A stretch of 64,000 nt of DNA from the NCBI RefSeq assembly GCF_018219455.1, contig NZ_CP056122.1, positions 1,550,001 to 1,614,000 on the forward strand. Reading direction: 5' to 3'. Positions 1 to 8,714 of this stretch are shown piece after piece (position 1 is the stretch's first letter; each line of letters starts with the position of its first letter). A program made the position numbers and the translations under genes. Below the pieces are notes generated by a model that saw nothing but the letters and a program-made list of their open reading frames with translations, was not told the DNA's origin and ran no database searches. The stretch is from Moritella sp. 5 (GTDB lineage Bacteria; Pseudomonadota; Gammaproteobacteria; Enterobacterales; Moritellaceae).

Positions 1-2
1 AT

Positions 3-1628
3 AAACAACGTGGTGATGATGAACCTTCAATATTATCGGGTGATGGGGGCGTAGCTCAATTAGATGTTACTAATACCGTTAACCCAGAGAAATACTCCGC
101 TTTTGCAAAAATAATTTTTGATCAAACCGTTGATGAAGACACTGGCTCAGCCGCCAATAATTATGTCATGTCAGCACCACCTGGTGAAATGGAAATAACC
201 CCACTATCAACCCTAGTCGATATTGAGATCGCGCACAATACAGATGGCAGTGAAAGTGAAGAGCAATTAGCTGTGGTAAAACAAGAGGCAGTTGTTAAGG
301 TTGCTAATGATTTTGGTATACCTGAAGATTATGTATTAAGTGATTTTATCGCGGGTAGTCGCCCTAATATTGCTTACGTAGCCGAGAATATAGTTAGTTC
401 TAAGATACTGCCTGATGATGAAAATGAATTCATTGCTGTGATTACCGATGACACTGATGATGCCGTGTTTAATAAACTGACGACGGCTGTTAGTGGAATG
501 ATTAAAAGTAGAATGGCTGAAGACACTTTCGATATTGAAATTGCTGTATTTGATAACGCAGCTGATTTAGACAGCGATAATGATGCCGATGGTGTACCTA
601 ATGCGTTAGATGCATTACCAAACAATGCGGATGAGTGGTTAGACAGTGATGGTGATAATATCGGTAATAATGCCGATCCTGATGATGATAATGATAATGT
701 TGCTGATATTGACGATAAAGACCCACTTGATCCGGAAGTCGGAGAGTATGCTGACTGTGAAGTGCGTTATACGTCCGGGGATGCTTCAATTGAGAGTTTT
801 AATGCCCAATTAGAGGCGTGTGAACGGATTCCTGACATGGATTTAGCTGGTAACTCTATTTTACGGGTCACAGGTTCTCTTCAAACTCGTTCTTATGTAT
901 TTAATGTTGATAATACCGCATTTTATTATCGTAACGGTGTTAAGTACAATCGTATATGGTCAATCAATGATGATGGTAATTTAGAACTTTATAACGGTGA
1001 AGAGCAACCTCTTAATTACGTCATGCGACTTGTTGATGACTCAAACGGCAACCTAACGTTTGCAGTGTATGATAACGGTCGTCAATCGATATGGAGTACA
1101 ACTTATAAAAGTGTCGATCTATCTGTTGATATACTCGCTTGTGAAGACCTTGATTCAGGATGGGACGAAGTGAATGATGTGCCTTTCACGTATCGTAGTC
1201 TCGATGAGTTTAAACAAGTTGTTACATCTTGTCAGGATGGTAAATTACTCGCGGCATTCAGTGATGGTTTGATTGACCGAGGGATTACGCTCACGACAGG
1301 TGATGCATTAAATCAAGCGGATGACATTGATATATATCAGTTTAACCAAGATGGTAGTGGTGTGTTTACTCATAACAACGGCACTGGTGATGTCAGTATT
1401 CCAATGACTTGGATGATTTACGAAGAGGGTATCGTTAAGGTTGTTATGGAGTATACAGATGGGAATGATGTCGCTCAAACTACCCATGATTACCTTGCAA
1501 TAGTTGAAACTAACGGCATTGATTTTAGTGTTAAAGTCTTTAGTCGAAGCACTGCGTTACAAGGTATTGATGATATAGATCTCGGTGAGTTAGGGAGTCG
1601 TGTATTGAAAGTTCCTGATGTTGAATAA
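3..1628 (+). CDS. Thrombospondin type 3 repeat-containing surface or secreted protein (3' part)
   Basis: The reading frame is open from base 3, so the gene starts before the window and only its last 541 codons are visible. About 190 residues into the visible part lies an Asp/Asn-rich stretch (DSDNDADGVPNALD, DSDGDNIGNNADPDDDND) typical of thrombospondin type 3 calcium-binding repeats. The flanks are acidic, and the C-terminal 300 residues hold Cys pairs and beta-rich sequence with no family I recognise. Such proteins in marine gammaproteobacteria are usually exported or lipid-anchored; the signal peptide would lie outside the window. The ATG at 168 is internal and is not the start. A strong terminator follows. 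The function is unknown. Confidence 0.8.
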   Translation, partial: KQRGDDEPSILSGDGGVAQLDVTNTVNPEKYSAFAKIIFDQTVDEDTGSAANNYVMSAPPGEMEITPLSTLVDIEIAHNTDGSESEEQLAVVKQEAVVKVANDFGIPEDYVLSDFIAGSRPNIAYVAENIVSSKILPDDENEFIAVITDDTDDAVFNKLTTAVSGMIKSRMAEDTFDIEIAVFDNAADLDSDNDADGVPNALDALPNNADEWLDSDGDNIGNNADPDDDNDNVADIDDKDPLDPEVGEYADCEVRYTSGDASIESFNAQLEACERIPDMDLAGNSILRVTGSLQTRSYVFNVDNTAFYYRNGVKYNRIWSINDDGNLELYNGEEQPLNYVMRLVDDSNGNLTFAVYDNGRQSIWSTTYKSVDLSVDILACEDLDSGWDEVNDVPFTYRSLDEFKQVVTSCQDGKLLAAFSDGLIDRGITLTTGDALNQADDIDIYQFNQDGSGVFTHNNGTGDVSIPMTWMIYEEGIVKVVMEYTDGNDVAQTTHDYLAIVETNGIDFSVKVFSRSTALQGIDDIDLGELGSRVLKVPDVE

Positions 1629-1667
1629 CTAAAGTTTTCAAATTTAAGTATCGCTATTTTCCATGTA

Positions 1668-1698
1668 ATACCCATCAGTCTTGCTGATGGGTATTTTT
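1668..1698 (+). terminator. Rho-independent terminator of the surface-protein gene
   Basis: A perfect 11-bp stem (1668-1678 with 1684-1694) with a 5-nt loop is followed directly by TTTT. It lies 40 bases after the stop codon of the upstream gene. Confidence 0.9.
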
Positions 1699-1816
1699 GA
1701 CTGAACTCGATTAGCGTAATTGATAGTTAATTACCTATTGAACATAAGGTTAGGTTATGGTCTTTTTCATTGGTGAGAAATAGGCCACAACCATTTTACA
1801 GATCCTGAAATTAAGA

Positions 1817-1855
1817 CTTTGGTACTTTAGCGTGACTCACTTTGGTACTTTGTGA
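1817..1855 (+). promoter_or_regulatory. 12-bp direct repeats upstream of the M4 protease
   Basis: CTTTGGTACTTT occurs at 1817-1828 and again at 1840-1851, 23 bp apart, close to two helical turns. The second copy is framed by CTCAC and GTGAG. They lie 57-91 bases before the protease start, so a regulator binding site is plausible. No -10/-35 pair could be assigned with confidence. Confidence 0.4.
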
Positions 1856-1907
1856 GCCGTTAATCATGTTTTACTGATACTTCACATACTTAATTTGAGG
1901 TATCAAT

Positions 1908-3776
1908 ATGATGGCGAATAAGAAGTTTATACTTTCTGCAGTTGCGTTTAGTCTCCTTAGTTCTGTAAATACAATTGCGGCAGAAAGAGTTAATTTACGT
2001 GATAGTATGCAGAAGCTAGCAACGGCTACATTAATAGACCCCGGCATATTAGCGAGTGCACCTGCACAACTCTTAGGGCTGTCACGGAACGACGGTTTAA
2101 GAGTGATTAAAACATATCTAAATAATAATGGAGATACGATCACCCGTTATCAGCAAACCTACTTTGGGTTACCTGTTATTGGTGAACAGGCTGTTATATC
2201 TCATAATAAGAATGGCTTTTTTAAACGTGCTCACGGTGCAGTATTAAATAATATTGCTGATGATATTTTTGATATCACACCATTGATGACAAAAGTAGAT
2301 GCACTGTTAAGAGCGAAACGCTTAAGTATACCTGCAAGTCCATTAGTCATTAGTCAATCGATTGTAACGGAAAATGAAACGTCGCGACTTGCAGTTTGGC
2401 AGGATGATGATGGCGTTGCTAGGTTAGTATATGAAGTGAGTTTCTTTCAAATTGCAGATGAGCCCTCACGTCCTTATTATATTATTGATGCTCAGTCGGG
2501 TGAAGTACTTAGATATTTAGAGAACTTACAAACAGCAGATGCAACAGGCCCTGGCGGTAATTATAAAACAGCGAAGTATCGTTATGGTAGTGATTTTAAA
2601 GCGCTAAATGTGAGTCAGTCTGGTGACACCTGTACGATGAGCAATGAACACTTGAAAACGGTGAATTTAAATCATGAAAAGGAAGGGGCCACTGCATTCA
2701 GTTTTACCTGCCCAGAGAATACCGTTAAGCAGATTAATGGCGCTTATTCACCACTTAACGATGCACACTTTTTTGGTGGTGTCATTTTTGATATGTATAA
2801 CGATTGGCTAAATATTTCTCCGTTAACATCACAGTTAGTGATGCGCGTTCATTATGATAACAATTATGAGAATGCGTTTTGGAATGGTGAATCGATGACC
2901 TTTGGTGATGGTGCCGATACCTTCTATCCTTTGGTTAGTTTAGATGTATCAGCGCATGAGGTGAGCCATGGTTTTACAGAGCAAAACTCTGGGCTAGTAT
3001 ACTCAGGTAAGTCTGGTGGTTTAAATGAATCATTCTCAGATATGGCTGGTGAAGCGGCTGAATTTTATATGCATGGCAGTAATGATTGGTTGGTCGGTGC
3101 TCAAATACTGAAAGGTAGTGGTGCGTTACGGTCTATGAGTGATCCGACGATGGATGGTAAATCGATCGATAACCAAGCGGATTATCGTTATCTTATGAAT
3201 GTTCATCATAGCTCGGGCGTGTATAACAAAGCGTTTTATAACTTAGCGACAACGTCTGGCTGGGATACTGAGAAAGCATTTGTCTTATACGCAACGGCTA
3301 ATCAACTTTACTGGACGCCAAACAGTAATTGGGATGATGCTGGTAACGGGGTTATGGATGCAGCCTGTGACTTAGGCTATAGCGTTGATGATGTTCTGGC
3401 TTCGTTAACGGCCGTAGGTATCGTTGCAGATGTGAAAGATGACAGCGAATGTAGTGTTACGCCACCACCTGCTATTGAAATTGATAGAGTAGAATCAAAT
3501 ATATCGACGAGCTTGTTTAGGCCCGCTCATTTTAAACAAGAATTAGATGAAGGCTACACGCGTCTTACCGTGACATTGGCTGGTGGAACGGGTAATGCCG
3601 ATCTTTATGTAAAACATGGAGACAAGTCATTGTTTTCTAAATCGGATTGCATTTCCAAAACACCTAGTAATATTGAAACCTGCGTAATTGATAATCCAAA
3701 AGCTGGTATTTGGAAGATTGATATTCGCAGTTATGGTTCAACGTCGGATGTGATCCTTAATATTCAGGCTAAATAA
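1908..3776 (+). CDS. Secreted M4 family zinc metalloprotease (vibriolysin type)
   Basis: A 622-residue precursor of a thermolysin/vibriolysin protease, which cleaves extracellular proteins on the N-terminal side of hydrophobic residues. In order: signal peptide (to about residue 25, ending TIAA), FTP/PepSY propeptide (about 30-205), the M4 catalytic domain and a C-terminal PPC domain (about 530-622). The zinc motif is HEVSH (His350, Glu351, His354) and the third ligand is Glu374 in GGLNESFSD; both match the V. cholerae HapA/vibriolysin pattern. TGAGG lies 7 nt before the first of two adjacent ATGs. The gene is a single transcription unit between a terminator and a hairpin. The propeptide and PPC domain are normally removed on maturation. 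Confidence 0.95.
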   Translation: MMANKKFILSAVAFSLLSSVNTIAAERVNLRDSMQKLATATLIDPGILASAPAQLLGLSRNDGLRVIKTYLNNNGDTITRYQQTYFGLPVIGEQAVISHNKNGFFKRAHGAVLNNIADDIFDITPLMTKVDALLRAKRLSIPASPLVISQSIVTENETSRLAVWQDDDGVARLVYEVSFFQIADEPSRPYYIIDAQSGEVLRYLENLQTADATGPGGNYKTAKYRYGSDFKALNVSQSGDTCTMSNEHLKTVNLNHEKEGATAFSFTCPENTVKQINGAYSPLNDAHFFGGVIFDMYNDWLNISPLTSQLVMRVHYDNNYENAFWNGESMTFGDGADTFYPLVSLDVSAHEVSHGFTEQNSGLVYSGKSGGLNESFSDMAGEAAEFYMHGSNDWLVGAQILKGSGALRSMSDPTMDGKSIDNQADYRYLMNVHHSSGVYNKAFYNLATTSGWDTEKAFVLYATANQLYWTPNSNWDDAGNGVMDAACDLGYSVDDVLASLTAVGIVADVKDDSECSVTPPPAIEIDRVESNISTSLFRPAHFKQELDEGYTRLTVTLAGGTGNADLYVKHGDKSLFSKSDCISKTPSNIETCVIDNPKAGIWKIDIRSYGSTSDVILNIQAK

Positions 3777-3810
3777 TGGCCTAAGCCTTTTATTATAGTT
3801 ATAAATAAGT

Positions 3811-3840
3811 GATCACCTTAGGTTGTTGGTAAAGGTGATC
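3811..3840 (+). terminator. Hairpin after the M4 protease gene
   Basis: A 9-bp perfect stem, GATCACCTT (3811-3819) with AAGGTGATC (3832-3840), has a 12-nt loop. No T-run follows, so it may be a weak terminator or a 3' stabilising hairpin. Confidence 0.4.
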
Positions 3841-3948
3841 GTTCTACTCAATTTGTTCAATATAAAACTTTCTCTTGTTAATCTACACCTTAATAGCGCA
3901 TTATAATAATGTAAACATAAACATTATTACCCTAAGGAAGGTTATTAG

Positions 3949-4872
3949 ATGGATCATGAACAAGCATATAAAATCGGTACGCCTAGTCAAAAATGGACCG
4001 CTGAAGATAAAGCTGCATGGTTGGCGAAACAAACCGTGGTACGGACTTACCAGCAAGAGGTACTTGCTAAATTAGCACCACTAAAGAAAGATTTTGATGT
4101 TGAACAGTATGGTGCACTGTCTTATGACCCGGCTCGTTTTCCGTTATTTGTGGTTAAAACACGTCATTGGGATAATGCTAAACCAACCATTCTTGTTACG
4201 GGTGGTGTCCATGGTTACGAAACTAGTGGTGTGCAAGGTGCTATTCGTTTCATTGAAACACAAGCGCTAAATTATAGCGCGCAGTTTAATATTGTGATTG
4301 CACCTTGTGTTAGTCCTTGGGGTTATGAAACCATTAATCGCTGGAATCCAAACGCCATTGATCCAAACCGTTCTTTTGTTGAAAATAGTCCAGCCGAAGA
4401 GTCTGCCGCATTAATGCAATGTATTTCGACTCTTGATGTTCAGATCACTGCACATATCGATTTGCATGAAACGACGGATACAGATAACAGCGAGTTTAGA
4501 CCTGCATTGGCTGCGCGTGATGCTGTTGTTCATGATAATTGGAGTATTCCCGACGGATTTTATTTAGTGGGTGATACGCTTAACCCGAATACTGAATTTC
4601 AAACGCATATTATTAATGCCGTTAGTAAGGTTACCCATGTTGCACCTGCCGATGATAGCGGTCGTATTATTGGTGAAAAACTGGCTCAGTTTGGTGTCAT
4701 TAATTATGCCACTAAGGCGTTAGGTTTATGTTCAGGGTTTAGTGATTGTACTTATGGGACAACAACGGAAGTATACCCAGATAGCCCATTAGTCGATGAT
4801 GAGAACTGTATTCAAGCACAGGTTATTGCTATTACCAGTGGTCTTGATTATTTACTTCAAACGGAAAAATAG
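3949..4872 (+). CDS. M14 family metallopeptidase (carboxypeptidase-like)
   Basis: A 307-residue zinc peptidase of the M14/succinylglutamate-desuccinylase superfamily. The HxxE zinc motif is in VTGGVHGYET, the second zinc His is in HIDLHET, and the general-base Glu is probably in TTTEVYPD near residue 282. There is no signal peptide, so it is probably cytoplasmic; such enzymes trim C-terminal residues or amide-linked side groups from small peptides. The ATG at 3949 has AAGGAAG 8 nt upstream. An upstream overlapping ORF in another frame lacks such a site and is not real. The substrate cannot be told from sequence. Confidence 0.85.
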   Translation: MDHEQAYKIGTPSQKWTAEDKAAWLAKQTVVRTYQQEVLAKLAPLKKDFDVEQYGALSYDPARFPLFVVKTRHWDNAKPTILVTGGVHGYETSGVQGAIRFIETQALNYSAQFNIVIAPCVSPWGYETINRWNPNAIDPNRSFVENSPAEESAALMQCISTLDVQITAHIDLHETTDTDNSEFRPALAARDAVVHDNWSIPDGFYLVGDTLNPNTEFQTHIINAVSKVTHVAPADDSGRIIGEKLAQFGVINYATKALGLCSGFSDCTYGTTTEVYPDSPLVDDENCIQAQVIAITSGLDYLLQTEK

Positions 4873-5095
4873 ACAATTGAGGTAAGTCTCTATTACGTTT
4901 TAAAAGTGGATAGGGCAATATTATTAAGTAAGTAAAAACTGCGGTAATTTCGTACACGATTCGATCTTTGCTGGTAAAACGATTACCATCAAAGATTAAT
5001 CAGTGTTTACGCACTGCCGCTGTATAATATTGCATTGTAATGATATGACGTGAAGCAGAGTCGTTTGACCGAAAGTCACGTTGTAAGGATAAGTT

Positions 5096-5530
5096 TTGGA
5101 TTTATTGAATGATGAAAAGTTTATGCTTCGTGCATTAGAACTTTCAAAATTAGCGTTACCACATTGTCGACCTAACCCACCTGTTGGTTGTGTGTTAGTT
5201 AAAAATAATCGAATTGTTAGCGAGGGTTTTACTCAAGCGCCTGGTCAACATCATGCCGAGGCACAAGCTATCGCCCAATATGAAAATTCGCTGGAAGAGG
5301 TAACTGCTTATGTTACTTTAGAGCCTTGTTCGTTTGTAGGTCGTACACCATCCTGTGCTCATTCGCTTGTTGGTCGTAATATAAAACGTGTGGTTGTAGC
5401 CGTTGTTGACCCTGACCCGCGTAACAGTGGTAAGGGCATTACAGTGTTAAGTGATGCCGGAACCGAGGTTGAAGTAGGTGTCTGCCAGCGTGAAGTGAGC
5501 GAGTTTATCACGCCTTATTTATTGAAGTAG
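5096..5530 (+). CDS. Stand-alone RibD-like deaminase (cytidine/deoxycytidylate deaminase fold)
   Basis: 144 residues resembling only the N-terminal pyrimidine deaminase half of RibD. It has PNPPVGCVLV, the zinc/catalytic HAE and the PCSFVGRTPSC cysteine motif, but no C-terminal reductase domain. RibD deaminates an early riboflavin intermediate; this short paralogue may do that with a separate reductase, or may act on another base or nucleotide. The start is a TTG with AAGGAT 8 nt upstream. The first ATG, nine codons later, would remove conserved N-terminal sequence. No other riboflavin gene and no FMN riboswitch is nearby, so the pathway role is an inference. Confidence 0.75.
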   Translation: MDLLNDEKFMLRALELSKLALPHCRPNPPVGCVLVKNNRIVSEGFTQAPGQHHAEAQAIAQYENSLEEVTAYVTLEPCSFVGRTPSCAHSLVGRNIKRVVVAVVDPDPRNSGKGITVLSDAGTEVEVGVCQREVSEFITPYLLK

Positions 5531-5608
5531 TAAGCTTGCGTTATTCTCATTAACTGAATGTACTCGATATTTTAATTTAATATTTAATTGATAGATGGAT
5601 CTACCTTA

Positions 5609-5785
5609 ATGAAAAAGTTAGCCGTAACGATAACTGCATTAACATTTACACTCGGGTTGACTGCTTGTGCAGAACTAAAGACCGTTGGTCGTGATATCGG
5701 TCATGCAACAAGAGATGTCACTAAGTCGATTGGCCACGCATCTCGTGATATTGCTAAAGATGTAAGTAACGAAGTTAAAAACTAG
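5609..5785 (+). CDS. Small entericidin-like lipoprotein
   Basis: A 58-residue protein with a lipoprotein signal peptide ending in the lipobox LTAC. The mature part of about 38 residues contains two similar segments, DIGHATRDVTK and SIGHASRDIAK, which can form an amphipathic helix. This resembles entericidin-type and other small outer-membrane lipoproteins, but similarity is only in overall design. The start at 5609 puts the Lys-Lys n-region first; an in-frame ATG seven codons upstream would spoil the signal peptide. The ribosome site is weak (GGAT). Confidence 0.65.
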   Translation: MKKLAVTITALTFTLGLTACAELKTVGRDIGHATRDVTKSIGHASRDIAKDVSNEVKN

Positions 5786-5800
5786 ATTAAAATAAAGGAA

Positions 5801-5835
5801 TAAAAGTGCCAGGACATCATCGATAAGCACTTTTA
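5801..5835. terminator. Hairpin between convergent genes
   Basis: TAAAAGTGC (5801-5809) pairs perfectly with GCACTTTTA (5827-5835), with a 17-nt loop. It lies between the small lipoprotein gene and the convergent membrane-protein gene, and its A/T-rich arms could serve both directions. Confidence 0.55.
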
Positions 5836-5861
5836 GACGCATTGAATCCGTTATTGTAATA

Positions 5862-6323
5862 TTAGCGAGTCGTACGTTTTTTTGCCTTATGTCCTAAACG
5901 AATGCCATCTCTAATATTTAAGCCGATCATGGTCAAGTTCGTCATCCCAGCGATGATTTCTAAAATTTGAATTGTCCAATATAACCCATCGAATTGCCCT
6001 AATGCAGACCACCTTGCTAATATTATTGCCGCGGGTAATAAAATGATCACCCCATTGATGGCCGCAACCTTCATCCTAGTCTGTTTGATCTTAAATACGC
6101 CTTTTATCGCGCCAGGGTATAGTTTTTTTGCTGATATTCCGGTGACCATCATGGCGAAAATGAGTCCAGGAATAAACATGAGTATGGTACTTTTAACGTG
6201 TACAATCTGCTGTGGTGTTGCTAACAGATCGGCAATGATGGTACTTGTAAGAAATGATGTGATGAGTACAAATGCAAGTATCGCCGCTGTTTTATGTATA
6301 TTTTTTAGTGTTTTAGTATTCAT
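5862..6323 (-). CDS. Four-helix inner-membrane protein of unknown function
   Basis: 153 residues with four predicted membrane segments (about 12-34, 43-65, 85-105, 117-137) and a basic C-terminal tail ending KAKKRTTR. I do not recognise a named family. It lies 56 bases downstream of the cytochrome c' gene on the same strand, so the two are probably co-transcribed. The number of helices and the context with cytochromes suggest a membrane partner in electron transfer, but the few His residues do not form a clear haem-binding pair. The function is open. Confidence 0.7.
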   Translation of the reverse strand: MNTKTLKNIHKTAAILAFVLITSFLTSTIIADLLATPQQIVHVKSTILMFIPGLIFAMMVTGISAKKLYPGAIKGVFKIKQTRMKVAAINGVIILLPAAIILARWSALGQFDGLYWTIQILEIIAGMTNLTMIGLNIRDGIRLGHKAKKRTTR

Positions 6324-6379
6324 GGTTATATCCTAAATGAGTGATAAAAGTGATTACATGACAATTGTTGTATCTGTAT

Positions 6380-6856
6380 TTACCAGCGTGAACGGTATTG
6401 GCGGTGACAGTTACGGCAAGTCTTGTTTGCTTCTTTTAGTGCATCTTTAGCTGCGTACTTATCTTGCTGTTTGATTGCTCTATCCATTTTTATAAAGCTA
6501 TTATCCATTTTTGTTAATGCGGCTTTAAATTTATCATTATCATTCCAAACTTTGTCCTTAGCTTTACTGCCAGGTTGACTGCCTGCAACAAACAGATGTT
6601 GTAGTGAGGATGAATTGGCGTTTAGCGCTGTACTTAGTGTGATGAGCTGTTGCCAGTTGTTGTTATTATCATCAAGCAGGTCTTCTATTTGTTCTTGTTG
6701 TTCATCAATTTCTGAGAAAGCATTTTGGCGTTGCTCTACGTCTTGTATACCTTGTTCTACTGACATCTTTTCAGATGCTTGCACTGACATACTTGCCAAA
6801 CCTAATGTAATAGATAGCGCTGCGATGAATTTGTTTATTTGTTGGGATACCTGCAT
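6380..6856 (-). CDS. Cytochrome c' family periplasmic haem protein
   Basis: 158 residues: a signal peptide (about 1-27, ending VQA), a helical domain, and a single haem attachment motif CRNCH ten residues from the end (CRNCHRQYRSRW). The C-terminal CxxCH after a four-helix bundle is diagnostic of cytochrome c' and class II c-type cytochromes, which bind NO or carry electrons in the periplasm. The gene is divergent from a cytochrome b561 gene, a pairing that suggests the b561 passes electrons to it. A shared promoter region with a palindrome separates them. Confidence 0.85.
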   Translation of the reverse strand: MQVSQQINKFIAALSITLGLASMSVQASEKMSVEQGIQDVEQRQNAFSEIDEQQEQIEDLLDDNNNNWQQLITLSTALNANSSSLQHLFVAGSQPGSKAKDKVWNDNDKFKAALTKMDNSFIKMDRAIKQQDKYAAKDALKEANKTCRNCHRQYRSRW

Positions 6857-6910
6857 GTCTTACTCCTGATTAAATATTTAAGTTTGTCTCTGTGGACTTG
6901 CTATATACAT

Positions 6911-6945
6911 TACACTGCAACTGTTGCGCGCGCAACTGTTTTAGT
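6911..6945. promoter_or_regulatory. Palindromic operator candidate in the cytochrome c'/b561 divergent promoter
   Basis: GTTGCGCGCGCAAC at 6923-6936 is a perfect 14-bp palindrome, and an overlapping GCAAC-T-GTTGC lies just to its left. Its TTGC...GCAA arms are of the type bound by MarR family dimers, and a MarR gene follows cytochrome b561. The assignment to that regulator is inferred from position and symmetry. Confidence 0.5.
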
Positions 6946-6984
6946 GTAAAGTATTGTTGTTGCATTTAATTGAGAGGTTTAAAA

Positions 6985-7605
6985 ATGAAGATTTGGGATT
7001 TGCCAACACGTTTATATCATTGGCTACAAGCTGTATTATTTATGGCGCTTATTATTACTGGCTATAATGGCGAAGGGCCACACATTCAGTTAGGTTTAGG
7101 GCTATTTACGTTAATTATGTGGCGAGTTATATGGGGTGCGATTGGCAGTGAGACGAGCCGTTTTAAACAGTTTGTTCGATCACCAAAAGCAATATTGCAT
7201 TATTTCAGTGGGCAGGAAAAGGAGAGTGTTGGCCATAATCCTGCTGGAGGTTGGATGGTGATAAGCCTGCTACTTTGTTTATTATTACAATGTATTTCAG
7301 GTTTAGTGCTCGCTGGGTTTGCTGATAACTTACCATTGGCAGAATTGTGGCTAACGGATTGGTTATTTGATGTTTTTTCGTTTATTCATAACTTATTGTT
7401 CTATATTTTACCGCTATTAATATTTATTCATGTCGGTGCTATTATTGGTTATAAATTATGTGATAAGCCATTAGTATTAGCGATGGTTACTGGATATCAA
7501 GCTAAATGTGTTGCTTTATCTGTGCGCTTTGAATCAAATTTAAAAGCCTTGTTGGTGCTTATTGTTGCGGTATTAGTTACCATAGCAATAGTTGCGCTTT
7601 CTTAA
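6985..7605 (+). CDS. Cytochrome b561 family membrane protein
   Basis: 206 residues with four membrane helices of the di-haem b561/Ni-hydrogenase cytochrome b type. Conserved His residues are seen in TRLYHW, in the second segment near KAILHYF and in the pair FIHNLL...FIHVGA. The protein carries electrons from the quinone pool to periplasmic acceptors, here plausibly the divergent cytochrome c'. The start MKIWDLPTRLYHW is the usual family N-terminus and has GAGAGG upstream; an in-frame start five codons earlier is less likely. A MarR gene follows after 16 bases. Confidence 0.88.
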   Translation: MKIWDLPTRLYHWLQAVLFMALIITGYNGEGPHIQLGLGLFTLIMWRVIWGAIGSETSRFKQFVRSPKAILHYFSGQEKESVGHNPAGGWMVISLLLCLLLQCISGLVLAGFADNLPLAELWLTDWLFDVFSFIHNLLFYILPLLIFIHVGAIIGYKLCDKPLVLAMVTGYQAKCVALSVRFESNLKALLVLIVAVLVTIAIVALS

Positions 7606-7621
7606 TTAGTATAGGTACAGA

Positions 7622-8050
7622 ATGGAACATAAATTTGATCGTCAAAAAAGCTTTGGCTGGTTGCTTAATGTTGTTGCTAACAAAGCATCAAAAGACTTTG
7701 ATACAGAATTAAAGAAACGAGGATTATCATTAGCACTATGGCCGACTTTAATGTGCTTATGGGAAGAGGAAGGGGTAACACAACGTGACATCGCTTTGAA
7801 ATCAAAAGTTGAGAGTTCAACGACAACACGTACATTGGATAAATTAGTCGCTTTAGGACTTGTTGAGCGTCGAGATGATCCAAATAGTCGCCGCTCTTTC
7901 CGTATTTACTTGACTGAGGCTGGTAAGGCTTTAAAAACGGACTTAGTGCCAATACCAGTTGCGATCAATGCTGACTTAGTCCGTTCGTTAGAAGGTGAAG
8001 AACAGCAAGAGATCGTACGTTTATTACAAAAAATAGTGGCTGATATTTAA
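7622..8050 (+). CDS. MarR family transcriptional regulator
   Basis: 142 residues with the winged-helix MarR fold: an N-terminal dimerisation helix, the helix-turn-helix (VTQRDIALKSKVESSTTTRTLDKL) and the wing DDPNSRRSFRIYLTEAG with the conserved D-R contacts. It is probably in one transcript with cytochrome b561 and may repress the divergent cytochrome promoter through the palindrome at 6923-6936. No redox-active Cys typical of OhrR is present near the N-terminus, so the ligand is unknown. Confidence 0.88.
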   Translation: MEHKFDRQKSFGWLLNVVANKASKDFDTELKKRGLSLALWPTLMCLWEEEGVTQRDIALKSKVESSTTTRTLDKLVALGLVERRDDPNSRRSFRIYLTEAGKALKTDLVPIPVAINADLVRSLEGEEQQEIVRLLQKIVADI

Positions 8051-8108
8051 GATGTCTATCCGTAATTAATTGAATTAGGGTTCAACCTTAATGATACTTA
8101 TTATGAAT

Positions 8109-8714
8109 CTACTTTAGAGTTTGATAACCAGCCCAAATACGTGAAACTGTTGTGAGCCAACATAATGTCGCAAAAGTGTATGCTATGTTGGCAAAGTAAA
8201 ACGGGAACAGGCACAACAATATGAAGCAAAGAACGGTTTCTGTTCCTTCCGTTAACCCCCCCATGTAATACAGCGATTTGTGTTTATAAACCGGGTTCTC
8301 AATTTTCTGTTTGCTGGCCATGATCGCAAAGGCTAAAAAACTTGAACCTGTGCCAATAAAAGCGAAGATTAAAAATGCACCTGCGACAGCGTTGGCGTTT
8401 GGTTCGGCAACAACAAATCCAAACGGTACGAGTGAATAAAACAAAAAGTCCAAGGTGATATCTAAGAAACCACCACTATCAGTAATACCTTGTATCCGAG
8501 CAACAGCCCCATCTACAGCATCCAATATTCGATTTGAAAGTATGAACACCAAGGCAATATTGTATTCTTGTAGCGCTAATGCTGGAAAACTCATTAACCC
8601 AAGCATAAAGCCAAATAGGGTAACCTGATCGGCCTTTATTCCTGTCTTATGTACGAGTTTAGCTGTTGTGTTAATTGGCCAACGGATAATCTTTATAGCG
8701 TAACGGTCAAGCAT
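8109..8714 (-). CDS. ynjF: CDP-alcohol phosphatidyltransferase family protein (YnjF-like)
   Basis: 201 residues, multi-helix inner-membrane enzyme. It carries the full CDP-alcohol phosphotransferase signature: DAVDGAVAR, then GGFLDITLD, giving D-x2-D-G-x2-A-R...G-x3-D-x3-D. These enzymes move a CDP-linked alcohol phosphate to a second alcohol; the substrate of YnjF is not established. The start at 8714 has AAGGA upstream and overlaps the ATPase gene by 8 bases. A longer frame to 8768 lacks such a site. E. coli has the same gene order, ynjBCD...ynjF, which supports the name. Confidence 0.82.
   Translation of the reverse strand: MLDRYAIKIIRWPINTTAKLVHKTGIKADQVTLFGFMLGLMSFPALALQEYNIALVFILSNRILDAVDGAVARIQGITDSGGFLDITLDFLFYSLVPFGFVVAEPNANAVAGAFLIFAFIGTGSSFLAFAIMASKQKIENPVYKHKSLYYMGGLTEGTETVLCFILLCLFPFYFANIAYTFATLCWLTTVSRIWAGYQTLK

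Noticed and set aside
598..789. His/Tyr-rich ORF on the minus strand
   Set aside because: It is the antisense of the Asp-rich calcium-repeat region of the surface protein; its odd composition comes from that.
3875..4075. Small ORF overlapping the M14 peptidase start
   Set aside because: It is in another frame, without a ribosome site, and conflicts with a well supported start at 3949.
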